From Gaoshiqia sp050178015 (lineage in GTDB: Bacteria > Bacteroidota > Bacteroidia > Bacteroidales > Prolixibacteraceae), in assembly GCA_050178015.1 (NCBI GenBank), contig JBFXGM010000019.1:30898-94897 (forward strand): DNA of 64,000 nt. The letters run 5' to 3'. Positions 51,548 through 60,444 of this stretch are shown here, in pieces (within the stretch, counting starts at the first letter, position 1; every line of letters starts with the position of its first letter). The translations under genes were made by a program, and so were the position numbers. Below the pieces are notes generated by a model. It was not told where the DNA came from, ran no database searches, and saw nothing but the letters and a program-made list of their open reading frames with translations.

Positions 51548-53716
51548 TTGAAGCGTTTCCAGTATTCATTTGTTTGTTTCATCGTCTTTCTCTTCTTTGC
51601 CGCAACCGCCAAGGCGCAGTCCCCTGCAATTGACAGCCTTGTGCAAGTGTTGCCCGGACAGAAAGGAGAAGGATTGGCGCGTGTTTACCTCGAACTTTCC
51701 AAAGAATATTCCTACATCGATCCTGCCAGAACGGTTGAGTATGCGAACCTGGCCATGCCCATCATCCTCGAAAATCAAAACAAAGAACAAGAAACGTATG
51801 CCAATCTGTTGCTTGGCGCCGGCTATTTGTTTTTGGGCGACTTCGAAGCTGGCAAGAAATATACGGAAGTGGGATTGGAGCTGGCCAATGAAATCCGTCA
51901 TATTGAATACACCTGCATCGGGCAGAACTCGTTGGCAGCTTATTATATGAATGTCGGGGAATATGATATGGCCGTGCAATTGTTTCGTGAAACGGTGGAA
52001 AAAGCAACGGATGCCGGATTGGAGGACCGGGCCGCTACAGCTCAGCTCAACCTTGGGTCGATCCTTACGAACCGGGGCGAACGCACCAAAGGATTACGGC
52101 ATCTGTTGGAGGCATTGGCTTATTTCGAAAAAGAAGGAGACCCGCAAATAATTGCCCGGATCCTAAATAATGTTGCCGTAAATTATCATGCCTGGAAGGA
52201 CTATGACAAGGCGCTGGAATTTTATGAAAGAACGCTGGTAACGTATCGTGAGTTGGGCGATTTCGTGGGGCAGGCTATTGTGATCAATAACATCGGCGAA
52301 ATTTATAAAGACAAGAAGGAATATCAAAAGGCTTTATCATATTATCAATCGACCTTGCAGATTGCCCAAACCGCGGAGATTGGTGATTATTACAGCGCTT
52401 ATGGCTGGATTGGTTTGGCTGAAACATACCTGTTGCTGGGCGAATACCAACTCAGCCGGGAGAATGTCAATTTGGCCTTCGACGTATTTGAACACCTTAA
52501 AATGCAGGAAGGAATTGCCAATGCCAAACTGATTCTTTCAAAAATAAATTTGGCCGAGAATCAGCTGTCAGAGGCTTTGCTGGATGTAGATGAATCACTG
52601 GCTCTATCCGTAAAAATCGGGATTATTGATTTGGAAAAGGAAGGATATGCCGTAAAATCAGCAGTTCTGGAAAAACAAAAGCGGTACAAAGAAGCTTTTG
52701 ACATGCTGAAAATGTATGCCCAAAAGTCGGATACGTTGTACAACGAAGAACGCACCAACGATTTTGCGCAATTGCGTTCGGAACTGGAGATGTCGGAAAA
52801 ACAGAATGAGATAGAGCTTCTGCAAAAAAATAATCAAATCAAGGATCTGCAAATCAACCGGCAAAAAACGCAAACGCAGTTTCTGTTCCTGACAGTCGGC
52901 CTGCTGATTGTTTTTTCGTTAGTAATGTTTAGTTATATGAGATCGCGTAAAAATGCCAGCGATTTGTTGCAGGAGAAAAACCGGCAAATTAACGAACAGC
53001 ATGATGAATTGGTCCGGGTGAACGAGACAAAAGACAAGTTTATGTCGATCATTGGGCACGACCTGCGTAATCCGATTGGTGCGTTCAAGGATGTGCTGGA
53101 TCAGCTGGCCGATTTTCCCGAAATGTTTTCGGATGAATTGCGGCAGCAGATTATTCACGAACTTCGGGATGAAGCCGAGAGTACCTATTTTTTGTTGGAT
53201 AACCTGTTGTCGTGGGCTAAAAGTCAAAAAAACAGTATTGCCTATAAGCCCGAGCGGTTGGAGTTAAACACCTTGGTGAGCAATACCTTTTTGCTCAACT
53301 CCAGGCTTTCGGAAAGCAAGCAAATTCGCTTACGGTCGGATGTAAATGGAGATCATGTGGCGTATGCCGACCAAAATATGACCAGCCTGATTTTGCGCAA
53401 CCTGATTTCGAACGCCATCAAATTTACGCGCGATGGGGGAGAGGTGTCGATCACTGCAAAAGAATCCGGCGATTGGGTGGCGGTTTCTGTTGCCGATACG
53501 GGTATTGGCATTTCCAGAGAACAGCAGGCGCGCTTATTCAACGAAAATAATCCGATCTCCACGTACGGCACCAACCACGAGAAAGGCTCCGGCCTGGGCC
53601 TGCTCTTATGTAAAGAGTTTGTTGATATTCACGGGGGCACCCTGGCGGTTCATTCCGAACCTGGCAAAGGAAGTACATTCACCTTCACCCTGAAAAAATA
53701 CAAGGACACCATTTGA
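51548..53716 (+). CDS. TPR-domain sensor histidine kinase
   Basis: 722 residues, starting with TTG at 51548 (MKRFQYSFVCFIVFLFF). A signal peptide, a row of tetratricopeptide repeats (about 40-400, e.g. ILNNVAVNYHAWKDYDKALEFYERTL), a coiled coil, a membrane helix (about 448-465), then HisKA with His504 (SIIGHDLRNPIGAF) and the HATPase domain (ILRNLISNAIKFTRDG, VADTGIGISREQ, GSGLGLLLCKEF). TPR-sensor kinases of this type are typical of Bacteroidota. The stop is 1 bp from the convergent hutU stop. No response regulator is adjacent. Confidence 0.92.
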   Translation: MKRFQYSFVCFIVFLFFAATAKAQSPAIDSLVQVLPGQKGEGLARVYLELSKEYSYIDPARTVEYANLAMPIILENQNKEQETYANLLLGAGYLFLGDFEAGKKYTEVGLELANEIRHIEYTCIGQNSLAAYYMNVGEYDMAVQLFRETVEKATDAGLEDRAATAQLNLGSILTNRGERTKGLRHLLEALAYFEKEGDPQIIARILNNVAVNYHAWKDYDKALEFYERTLVTYRELGDFVGQAIVINNIGEIYKDKKEYQKALSYYQSTLQIAQTAEIGDYYSAYGWIGLAETYLLLGEYQLSRENVNLAFDVFEHLKMQEGIANAKLILSKINLAENQLSEALLDVDESLALSVKIGIIDLEKEGYAVKSAVLEKQKRYKEAFDMLKMYAQKSDTLYNEERTNDFAQLRSELEMSEKQNEIELLQKNNQIKDLQINRQKTQTQFLFLTVGLLIVFSLVMFSYMRSRKNASDLLQEKNRQINEQHDELVRVNETKDKFMSIIGHDLRNPIGAFKDVLDQLADFPEMFSDELRQQIIHELRDEAESTYFLLDNLLSWAKSQKNSIAYKPERLELNTLVSNTFLLNSRLSESKQIRLRSDVNGDHVAYADQNMTSLILRNLISNAIKFTRDGGEVSITAKESGDWVAVSVADTGIGISREQQARLFNENNPISTYGTNHEKGSGLGLLLCKEFVDIHGGTLAVHSEPGKGSTFTFTLKKYKDTI

Positions 53717-53717
53717 G

Positions 53718-55766
53718 TTAAAACAGACTGTCGATCAGTTGATGGTCGGCTTGTGCCGGGATGGTTACCCGAAGTTCCGGGTTTTCGACCATTGCGCGTT
53801 GTATGGTTAAAATGGCTGCGTTGTTTCCGGCCCAGTTTCTGCGTGCCAGGCCATTATTCACGTCCCAGTTAAGCATTTGGCTCAACCGTCGTTCAGCTTC
53901 CACGCTACCATCGATCGTCATGCCGAACCCACCATTGATCGATTCGCCCCAGCCAACCCCGCCACCATTGTGGATGGACACCCAGGTGGCCCCGCGGAAC
54001 GAATCGCCGATGACGTTCTGGATGGCCATATCTGCGGTAAAGGCTGATCCATCATAAATATTGGAGGTTTCCCGAAAAGGTGAATCGGTGCCTGAAACGT
54101 CGTGATGATCGCGCCCCAGGACTATTGGAGCGCTGATTTCGCCCGTTCGGATAGCTTGGTTGAAGGCGGTGGCTATTTTGATCCGCCCTTCGGCATCAGC
54201 ATAGAGAATGCGTGCCTGCGAGCCAACGACCAATTGATTTTTGCCGGCCTCTTCAATCCAGCGAATGTTGTCTTTTAGTTGCGTTTGGATTTCGCGCGGT
54301 GCGTGTTGACTGATTTTTCTCAGGACACGGGCTGCAATCCGGTCGGTTATCTCCAGGTCTGCCGGATTACATGATGTGCAAACCCAGCGGAACGGGCCAA
54401 ATCCGTAGTCAAAAAACAGCGGACCCATGATGTCCTGCACGTAGGATGGGTACCTGAATCGCTTATTTTGGGTGAAAATATCGGCGCCTGCACGACCAGC
54501 TTCCAGCAGGAAAGCGTTTCCGTAATCCCAGAAATACATGCCTTTTTCGGTCATTTTATTGATGGCGGCCACCTGACGGCACAAGCTTTTATAAACTTCC
54601 GCTTTAAATTCGTCCGGTTTTTCGGCCATCAGTTGGTTGGCTTCCTCAAATGTTAATCCTGCCGGGTAATAGCCTCCCGAGAACGGATTGTGCAGCGAAG
54701 TTTGGTCAGAGCCAAGATCAATCTGGATGTTTTCAGTAGCAAACTTTTCCCACAAGTCAACCACATTGCCCAGAAATGCCATCGAAACGGCTTCTTTCTT
54801 TTGCTTTGCCTGGTCAATTCGTTGAATGAGTGTATCCAGGTCGGAATAAACTTCATCTACCCAACCTTGCTCGTAACGGGTCTGCACGGCTTTCGGGTTC
54901 ACTTCGGCAACAACCCCGATCATGCCTGCAATTTTGGCCGCTTTGGGCTGGGCGCCCGACATGCCCCCCAGTCCCGACGACACGAATACTTTTCCGGCCA
55001 TATCCGTTGCACCTTGCAGCCGGGCGGCATTCATCACGGTAATGGTGGTGCCGTGCACAATTCCTTGCGGGCCGATGTACATAAACGATCCGGCGGTCAT
55101 TTGTCCGTATTGGGTAACGCCCAGGGCATTCATCTGTTCATAGTCGTCGCGTCCCGAATAGTTTGGAATGACCATGCCGTTGGTAATGACCACGCGCGGC
55201 GCATCTGGACGGGACGGGAACAGTCCCATCGGGTGCCCGGAGTACAACACAAGTGTTTGGTTGTCGGTCATTTCCGATAGGTATTTCATGCACAGGCAAT
55301 ATTGCGCCCAATTCTGAAAAACAGCCCCGTTCCCGCCATACGTAATTAGCTCGTGCGGATGCTGCGCAACGGCGTGGTCCAGGTTATTTTGAATCATTAG
55401 CATGATGCTGGCAGCCTGCTGCGATTTGGAAGGATACTCTCCGATTGGCCTGGCCTTCATTTCATACCTTGGACGGAAGCGGTGCATATAGATGTGTCCG
55501 TGGGTTTTTAATTCTTCCAGAAATTCAGGTGCCAAAATGGCATGTTGGTCAGCTGGAAAATAGCGCAAGGCGTTTCTCAACGCTTGTTTTTTTTCATCCA
55601 CCGAAAGTACATCTTTCCGCCTGGGTGCATGGTTGATGTGTGGTGCATAGTGCTGTGGTTCGGGCAAAACAGTCGGGATGCCTTCTTGTAGCTGGAGCTG
55701 GAATTCTTCTTTTGTCATGACCTGGATGTTTTGGTTCGCCTTTTGAAGAAGATCACCTAACGACAA
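53718..55766 (-). CDS. hutU: Urocanate hydratase
   Basis: 682 residues. Urocanase of the long Bacteroidota type. Visible blocks are YGGNGAVFQNWAQY, LYSGHPMGLFPS, MFYIGPQGIVHGT-like SFMYIGPQGIVHGTTITV, SSGLGGMSGAQPKAAKIAG, VRWVCTSC-like FRWVCTSCNPADLEITD with the active-site Cys region, and VSIHNGGGVGWGESINGG. It converts urocanate to imidazolone propionate in histidine breakdown. The rest of the hut pathway is not in this window, so the gene is isolated here. Confidence 0.95.
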   Translation of the reverse strand: MSLGDLLQKANQNIQVMTKEEFQLQLQEGIPTVLPEPQHYAPHINHAPRRKDVLSVDEKKQALRNALRYFPADQHAILAPEFLEELKTHGHIYMHRFRPRYEMKARPIGEYPSKSQQAASIMLMIQNNLDHAVAQHPHELITYGGNGAVFQNWAQYCLCMKYLSEMTDNQTLVLYSGHPMGLFPSRPDAPRVVITNGMVIPNYSGRDDYEQMNALGVTQYGQMTAGSFMYIGPQGIVHGTTITVMNAARLQGATDMAGKVFVSSGLGGMSGAQPKAAKIAGMIGVVAEVNPKAVQTRYEQGWVDEVYSDLDTLIQRIDQAKQKKEAVSMAFLGNVVDLWEKFATENIQIDLGSDQTSLHNPFSGGYYPAGLTFEEANQLMAEKPDEFKAEVYKSLCRQVAAINKMTEKGMYFWDYGNAFLLEAGRAGADIFTQNKRFRYPSYVQDIMGPLFFDYGFGPFRWVCTSCNPADLEITDRIAARVLRKISQHAPREIQTQLKDNIRWIEEAGKNQLVVGSQARILYADAEGRIKIATAFNQAIRTGEISAPIVLGRDHHDVSGTDSPFRETSNIYDGSAFTADMAIQNVIGDSFRGATWVSIHNGGGVGWGESINGGFGMTIDGSVEAERRLSQMLNWDVNNGLARRNWAGNNAAILTIQRAMVENPELRVTIPAQADHQLIDSLF

Positions 55767-55857
55767 AATTGCGACATTCCCCGAAAAAATGGGGTATCTT
55801 TAAGGCAGTTTTGCAACATTTACAGCACGAATAAAAATCATTGAAAAAGTTAAAGAC

Positions 55858-56451
55858 ATGAAAAAGACATGGATTATTTTGGCCATTATCGTGGTCGTGG
55901 CTTTGGTGATGTACTCATCGGTAAAAGGGACTTACAACACGATGGTTACCATGGATGAAGGGGTTTCGGCGAGTTGGGCACAAGTGGAGAACGTTTATCA
56001 ACGCCGGGCCGACCTGATTCCGAATCTGGTCAATACCGTAAAAGGATATGCATCGCACGAACGGGAAACGCTGGAAGGTGTTATTGAAGCCCGGTCAAAA
56101 GCAACTTCGGTCAATATTAACCCCGAGAATCTGACTCCGGAATCGTTGCAACAGTTTCAGGATGCGCAATCCGGCCTGACATCGGCCCTGAGCCGTTTGA
56201 TGGTGGTGGTGGAGCAGTACCCCGACCTGAAGGCCAATCAGAATTTCCTGGATTTGCAGGCTCAGCTGGAGGGAACCGAAAACCGCATTGCCGTTGAACG
56301 CCGTAAGTTTAACGAAAGCGCTCAGTCATTCAATACCTTCATCCGCACCTTCCCTAAAAATATTTATGCCAATATTTTTGGATTTGAGAAGAAATCCTAC
56401 TTCGAAGCAGAGCAGGGGGCAGAAAAAGCGCCTCAGGTAAGTTTCGACTAA
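55858..56451 (+). CDS. LemA family protein
   Basis: 197 residues. One N-terminal membrane helix (WIILAIIVVVALVMYSS), then the helical LemA body: YNTMVTMDEGVSASWAQVENVYQRRADLIPNLVNTVKGYA, ENRIAVERRKFNESAQSFNTFIRTFPKNIYA. LemA proteins are anchored with the bulk outside and are regularly coupled to TPM-domain proteins, as here. Function in envelope homeostasis is poorly known. The next gene follows by 11 bp. Confidence 0.94.
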   Translation: MKKTWIILAIIVVVALVMYSSVKGTYNTMVTMDEGVSASWAQVENVYQRRADLIPNLVNTVKGYASHERETLEGVIEARSKATSVNINPENLTPESLQQFQDAQSGLTSALSRLMVVVEQYPDLKANQNFLDLQAQLEGTENRIAVERRKFNESAQSFNTFIRTFPKNIYANIFGFEKKSYFEAEQGAEKAPQVSFD

Positions 56452-56462
56452 AAACGACAATT

Positions 56463-56903
56463 ATGTCAGTACAAAACTTTTTTAGCGAACAACAGAAGAA
56501 GCAAATCACGGATGCCATTAAAGCGGCCGAACTGAATACATCGGGCGAGGTGCGTCTGCATGTGGAAGGCTCCTGCAAGGGCGATGTGCTGGATTGTGCG
56601 GCCTATTGGTTCGAAAAACTGAAGATGCATAAGACGGAATTGCGCAACGGGGTGCTGTTTTACCTGGCGGTTAACGACCACAAATTTGCGATTCTGGGAG
56701 ATGCCGGGATTAACGCTAAAGTGACGGACGACTTTTGGGGGAAAATCAAGGAGCACATGCTGGGCAAATTCACACAGGGTTTGTTTGCCGAGGGCTTGGC
56801 TGAAGGAATATTGATGGCCGGGGATCAGCTTAAAAAGCACTTTCCGTATCAAAAAGGTGATGTGAATGAACTGTCGGATGAAATCTCATTCGGGAAAAAC
56901 TGA
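56463..56903 (+). CDS. TPM domain protein (first of two)
   Basis: 146 residues, a TPM (TLP18.3/Psb32/MOLO-1) phosphatase-like domain without a signal peptide or long tail: FFSEQQKKQITDAIKAAELNTSGEVRLHVEG, NGVLFYLAVNDHKFAILGDAGINAKV. In these operons a short TPM protein lies between LemA and a longer TPM protein. Precise role unknown. 11 bp after lemA and 5 bp before the next gene. Confidence 0.9.
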   Translation: MSVQNFFSEQQKKQITDAIKAAELNTSGEVRLHVEGSCKGDVLDCAAYWFEKLKMHKTELRNGVLFYLAVNDHKFAILGDAGINAKVTDDFWGKIKEHMLGKFTQGLFAEGLAEGILMAGDQLKKHFPYQKGDVNELSDEISFGKN

Positions 56904-56908
56904 AAAGA

Positions 56909-57703
56909 ATGATCAAAAAATTTCTATACATATTAGCACTATTTATTGGGTTTTCAGTTTCAGCCCAGGATATTCCTGAAAAGCCAAATCCACCCAGGTT
57001 GGTGAACGACTTTGGCAATGTGCTCAACCCACAGCAAATCGCTCAACTGGAGGGGGAGTTAACTGAATTTGCACGACAAACTTCCACGCAAGTTGTCGTT
57101 GTCACCGTACCCACCCTGGATGGTTACGATGCGTCTGATTATGCTTTTCAGTTAGGCGAAAAATGGGGCGTTGGGAAAGGAGATCGTGATAATGGCGTGG
57201 TGGTATTGTTTAAACCAAAAACAGCCAATGAAAAAGGTCAGGTATTTGTTGCGGTGGGGTATGGTTTGGAAGGAATCATTCCGGATGCCACGGCCAACCG
57301 CGATATTGTTAACAACGAAATGATCCCGCGTTTTCAGGTTGGTGATATTTATGGTGGCTTGTACAACGGGGTCAAGGTGATTATGGCTCTTGCTGCTCAG
57401 GAATATTCGGCCGGGGAATACCACGAGAAAGTAAGTGGTGGCGGAGGTGGCGCGGGTATCATTGTCGTCTTGTTTGCGATCATCTTTATTTTTTCCTTGT
57501 TCCGGCGCCGGCGCGGTTATTATACCGGGGGTAGTAACTTGCCACTCTGGTTGCTCATGGGCAGTATGATGAGTTCGGGGCACAACCGCGGCGGCTCCTT
57601 TGGGAATTTTTCAGGAGGTGGTGGCAGCTTCGGCGGCGGTGGCGGATTTGGCGGCTTCGGCGGCGGTGGTTTTGGTGGCGGCGGCGCCGGCGGAAGTTGG
57701 TAA
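56909..57703 (+). CDS. TPM domain protein with Gly-rich tail
   Basis: 264 residues: signal peptide, TPM domain (LVNDFGNVLNPQQIAQLEGEL, VVVTVPTLDGYDASDYAFQLGEKWGVGKGDRDNGVVVLF), one membrane helix near 195-210 followed by a basic RRRRGYYTGG patch, and a long C-terminal run of glycines and phenylalanines (from about 230). The Gly/Phe tail is normal in this protein type. Last gene of the lemA operon, closed by a strong terminator. Confidence 0.92.
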   Translation: MIKKFLYILALFIGFSVSAQDIPEKPNPPRLVNDFGNVLNPQQIAQLEGELTEFARQTSTQVVVVTVPTLDGYDASDYAFQLGEKWGVGKGDRDNGVVVLFKPKTANEKGQVFVAVGYGLEGIIPDATANRDIVNNEMIPRFQVGDIYGGLYNGVKVIMALAAQEYSAGEYHEKVSGGGGGAGIIVVLFAIIFIFSLFRRRRGYYTGGSNLPLWLLMGSMMSSGHNRGGSFGNFSGGGGSFGGGGGFGGFGGGGFGGGGAGGSW

Positions 57704-57707
57704 TTTT

Positions 57708-57754
57708 AAAAAGGAAAGAGTTGTAACTGATCGCTGCAACTCTTTCCTTTTTTT
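57708..57754 (+). terminator. Strong Rho-independent terminator after the TPM operon
   Basis: A 16-bp perfect stem (57708-57723 with 57737-57752), 13-nt loop, followed by T to 57754. It sits 4 bp after the last TPM gene's stop. It also marks the last host sequence before the tRNA fragment. Confidence 0.88.
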
Positions 57755-57756
57755 CG

Positions 57757-57802
57757 TCGGTCTGCAGGGATTCGAACCCTGGGCCCGCTGATTAAGAGTC
57801 AG
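57757..57802 (-). other. 3' fragment of tRNA-Lys(CUU): attachment site of the integrative element
   Basis: On the minus strand the sequence follows a tRNA from position 28 to the discriminator base: CTGACTCTTAATCAG (anticodon CTT at 57796-57794), variable bases, T arm CAGGGTTCGAATCCCTG (57781-57765), acceptor 3' strand and A at 57757. The 5' half (D arm, acceptor 5' strand) is absent; the bases past 57803 no longer pair. No CCA is encoded. This is the displaced 3' end left when an element integrates into a tRNA gene. The integrase starts 158 bp away. The intact tRNA should stand at the far end, beyond the window. Confidence 0.82.
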
Positions 57803-57911
57803 AAAAATTATATTTCCAGTTAGAATATTGTTGTTGATCAATCTCCCATCATTGTTGATAAACAGCTTAAATCAAGATACTAAATAAAAATCAAAATTAA
57901 CAGATATTATT

Positions 57912-57919
57912 TATATTTG
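57912..57919 (+). promoter_or_regulatory. -7 box of the integrase promoter
   Basis: TATATTTG fits TAnnTTTG and lies 41 bp ahead of the integrase ATG. It overlaps the left arm of the inverted repeat (57916-57929), so a protein bound there would block transcription. Confidence 0.55.
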
Positions 57920-57961
57920 TGTATCAAATCGTGTATAAAGTATTGTAATTTGATACACAAA
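57916..57961. repeat. 14-bp perfect inverted repeat over the integrase start
   Basis: Arms 57916-57929 (TTTGTGTATCAAAT) and 57948-57961 (its reverse complement) are separated by 18 bp. The left arm overlaps the -7 box, the right arm ends on the A of the integrase start codon. A regulator operator or arm-type integrase binding site is likely. Confidence 0.75.
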
Positions 57962-59256
57962 TGGGAGCAACAATCTGCATATATCTTGACAAGAGAGTAA
58001 AAAAGAGCGATCATGTTTATCCGTTGAAATTGAGAGTGACATTTGAACGGCAGCGGATGTATTTGGGAATCTCAAAAGATAGGATTAATCCGATCCTTGA
58101 CAATTCGATATTGGAAAAGTTCCGGTATGATGGCCAGGGCAATTATTCTATCAATGAAGATATCTTTAATAAGGCCATGGCTGCAAAAAATCAAAGTATC
58201 TTTAAGGACCTTCAAAATGTATTTAAGGGAATAGAACTTGACGCTCAACGGAAAGCAGACAAGATGGATACTTTTACTCTTGATGGGTTTCGAGTTTTGA
58301 TGACTAAAAAAAGAAACAAGCAAAACAAGATTTTTGAATTGTTCGATGAGGTCATTGGAGATTTGGAATCAAATGACCGTGTCGGAACGGCCAAAAGTTA
58401 TCGCAATTCTGCAACCTCCCTGAAAGAATTTGTTGGAACGCGTGATGTAGCTTTTGAATATTTCACTGTTGACAGGCTTCAGAAGTATCAAAAGTGGATG
58501 GAAAAAAAAGGAAATTCAATAACTACGCTTGGAATTTATCTGAGGGCATTGCGGGCCATTTTTAACGAAGCAATTGGCCGGGGAATAACTCATCATTACC
58601 CATTCACAAGGGGTAAACAAGATGGAAAGGAAAAGTTTCAGATTCCAAAGGGTAAAGGCCGGAAAATAGCCTTGGATAGCACGGACCTGAAAAAGATATT
58701 TGAATACAACCTGACCGACAAACACCCTTACCGTTTTTATCTGGACATGTGGAAACTGATGTTCTACCTGGGAGGGATTAACCCGACAGACCTTTGTTTA
58801 CTGAAAGAAAGCAACATTAAGGGTGGGTTTATATTTTACTCCCGGCAAAAGACATTACGAACCAGTATTGAAAAAAAGATTATTCAGGTACCCTATTCTG
58901 ATACCGTAGCGGCGATCATCGATAAATGGAAGGCACCACAGGACAAGAACTCTTTTTTATTGCCTGTAATAACACCGAATATGACGGCTTTAAAGCGGAA
59001 AGCTAAAATTGATCAGTTTGTAAAGATGATCAACACGGCCATGAATTCAATTGCCGGAGAATTGGAGATCACGAAAAACATAACAACCTATGTAGCCAGG
59101 CATAGTATTGCAACCCAATTATTGAGAACCGGGGCCCCGGTAAAACTTATCGGTGACCAGTTGGGCCACCATAACACAAAAACCACGGAACAATACCTGG
59201 AGGGGTTTGAAGATGATCAGATCACTGAAGCATATAAACAAGCAATTAAATTTTAA
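57961..59256 (+). CDS. int: Tyrosine-type recombinase/integrase
   Basis: 431 residues. N-terminal arm-binding region (ICIYLDKRVKKSDHVYPLKLRVTFERQRMYLG), SAM-like core-binding domain (about 110-220), then the catalytic domain: YVARHSIAT with Arg and His, LGHHNTKTTEQYL with the third basic residue and the nucleophile Tyr. The first catalytic Arg, expected near FYLGGINPTDL, is Gly here, as I believe it also is in some related Bacteroidota integrases, and an Arg in YSRQKTLR may serve instead. It sits next to the tRNA-Lys fragment, its presumed attachment site. The base composition is more AT-rich than in the host genes. Confidence 0.92.
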   Translation: MGATICIYLDKRVKKSDHVYPLKLRVTFERQRMYLGISKDRINPILDNSILEKFRYDGQGNYSINEDIFNKAMAAKNQSIFKDLQNVFKGIELDAQRKADKMDTFTLDGFRVLMTKKRNKQNKIFELFDEVIGDLESNDRVGTAKSYRNSATSLKEFVGTRDVAFEYFTVDRLQKYQKWMEKKGNSITTLGIYLRALRAIFNEAIGRGITHHYPFTRGKQDGKEKFQIPKGKGRKIALDSTDLKKIFEYNLTDKHPYRFYLDMWKLMFYLGGINPTDLCLLKESNIKGGFIFYSRQKTLRTSIEKKIIQVPYSDTVAAIIDKWKAPQDKNSFLLPVITPNMTALKRKAKIDQFVKMINTAMNSIAGELEITKNITTYVARHSIATQLLRTGAPVKLIGDQLGHHNTKTTEQYLEGFEDDQITEAYKQAIKF

Positions 59257-59259
59257 GTG

Positions 59260-60135
59260 ATGATTACCATAAAAGCTGATACCGAATTATTGAAGAAATA
59301 CTTTTCTGATCATTACGATTTTGAGAATAATTTAGGTCTATTCTTTAAAAAACGAGAATATGATCTAGAATTTGATTTACGCCAAAAGAGGTATAAGCCT
59401 ATTTACGAAAAGGTTGTAAAGCTGTGTGAAACATTTAATATAAATGTTCATGTTGATATATTCTTCAATCTATATTTTATTAGTTGTACAGTTAAAGCAA
59501 GACAAAAGTATGCTACTCCGGATATTCCTGAAAATAGAGAGTTAAAGTCAAGTATTGCATACAAAAAAGAGTTGTTTCCATTGTTTCTCTACATCCTGAA
59601 AGACGAGTGGGATAAAAAATTCAAAATAAATTCTGTTCAAATTAAAGGAGAAGTAGAAAAGTCATATTATCATGGTGATATCCAAAGTGGAAATTTTATT
59701 GAAAAGACTTATCAAGAAACGAAAACATTGAAAATCACAAATAATATTCTCTTGGAAGAATTTAGATACTTTATCTTAAATTCTGTTTCAGAATTATTTT
59801 ATAACAAAAAGTGGAATGAATTATCGTGGGATGGTGAGGAAAATGAAGGCTCAATAATTATTCAGAGTATAACTGAATGGATGGATAAAAATGATAAAAG
59901 CGAATACGGGGCAAAGAATAAGACATATTTCATTGGACAGTTTATTAATAGCATTAAAAATTTTATCCAATATGAAATGGGGAATGGTTTTTTTGAGTCG
60001 CAACGTCAGCAAAATCATTTTATAGGAAGATTATTAATAGATGCTTATGGTTTGATCCCTAATCCAGATAATAAAAAGGATGACACGTTTTTCATAAAGA
60101 CCGTTGAAAATCATTTACCTAAAAACTCACAATGA
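59260..60135 (+). CDS. Protein of unknown function in the integrative element
   Basis: 291 residues from the ATG at 59260 (a GTG at 59257 is in frame). It starts 3 bp after the integrase stop. I do not recognise a family. The sequence is AT-rich and lysine-rich, has no signal peptide or membrane helix, and reads as a soluble alpha/beta protein with aromatic-rich segments (FFNLYFISCTV, IKNFIQYEMGNGFFE). The location directly after int is typical of regulators or accessory proteins of mobile elements, though a defence cargo gene is possible. It ends 88 bp before the HTH gene. Confidence 0.6.
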   Translation: MITIKADTELLKKYFSDHYDFENNLGLFFKKREYDLEFDLRQKRYKPIYEKVVKLCETFNINVHVDIFFNLYFISCTVKARQKYATPDIPENRELKSSIAYKKELFPLFLYILKDEWDKKFKINSVQIKGEVEKSYYHGDIQSGNFIEKTYQETKTLKITNNILLEEFRYFILNSVSELFYNKKWNELSWDGEENEGSIIIQSITEWMDKNDKSEYGAKNKTYFIGQFINSIKNFIQYEMGNGFFESQRQQNHFIGRLLIDAYGLIPNPDNKKDDTFFIKTVENHLPKNSQ

Positions 60136-60184
60136 AATTAGAATATATTAGGTAAGTAATTGTATGTCAAATGCATAGCATCAG

Positions 60185-60217
60185 TGTACTTTTGTGTAGA
60201 TAATAACCAAAAGTACA
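60185..60217. promoter_or_regulatory. Promoter/operator ahead of the excisionase-like gene
   Basis: A 10-bp perfect inverted repeat (60185-60194 TGTACTTTTG with 60208-60217 CAAAAGTACA, 13-bp spacer) has a TAnnTTTG box, TACTTTTG at 60187-60194, inside its left arm. Binding of a dimer would cover both the -7 box and the transcription start. The ATG follows at 60223. Confidence 0.65.
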
Positions 60218-60222
60218 AAGCT

Positions 60223-60411
60223 ATGATTCAAAACTACACACTAGAAGAAGCGGCTGAAAAATTAAAAATTCCAGTTCCAACTTTCCGCAAGTATAGGCCG
60301 CAAATTGGGGGTTCAAAGATTGGCCGCCGATGGGTATTCTCCGAACAAGAGTTATTGAGTTTCATGGATCGCAAAAGGTCGAAACCAATTCATGAACTTC
60401 AATCGGCATAG
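60223..60411 (+). CDS. Excisionase-like helix-turn-helix protein
   Basis: 62 residues from the ATG at 60223 (MIQNYTLEEAAEKL; the frame continues upstream through the operator). TLEEAAEKLKIPVPTFRKYRPQIGGSKIGRRWVFSEQELLSFMDRKR is the winged MerR-like HTH of excisionase-type (helix_turn_helix_17) proteins, with the R-R-W wing. Such proteins bend DNA for excision or regulate the element's genes. The inverted repeat just upstream is a natural binding site. Confidence 0.85.
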   Translation: MIQNYTLEEAAEKLKIPVPTFRKYRPQIGGSKIGRRWVFSEQELLSFMDRKRSKPIHELQSA

Positions 60412-60444
60412 GTATGCCTTCACCCCAAAAATAAAAAGGAGATA

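Noticed and set aside
57757..57830. A complete tRNA-Lys gene
   Set aside because: Only positions 28 to the discriminator are present; D arm and 5' acceptor strand are absent and the bases beyond 57803 do not pair.
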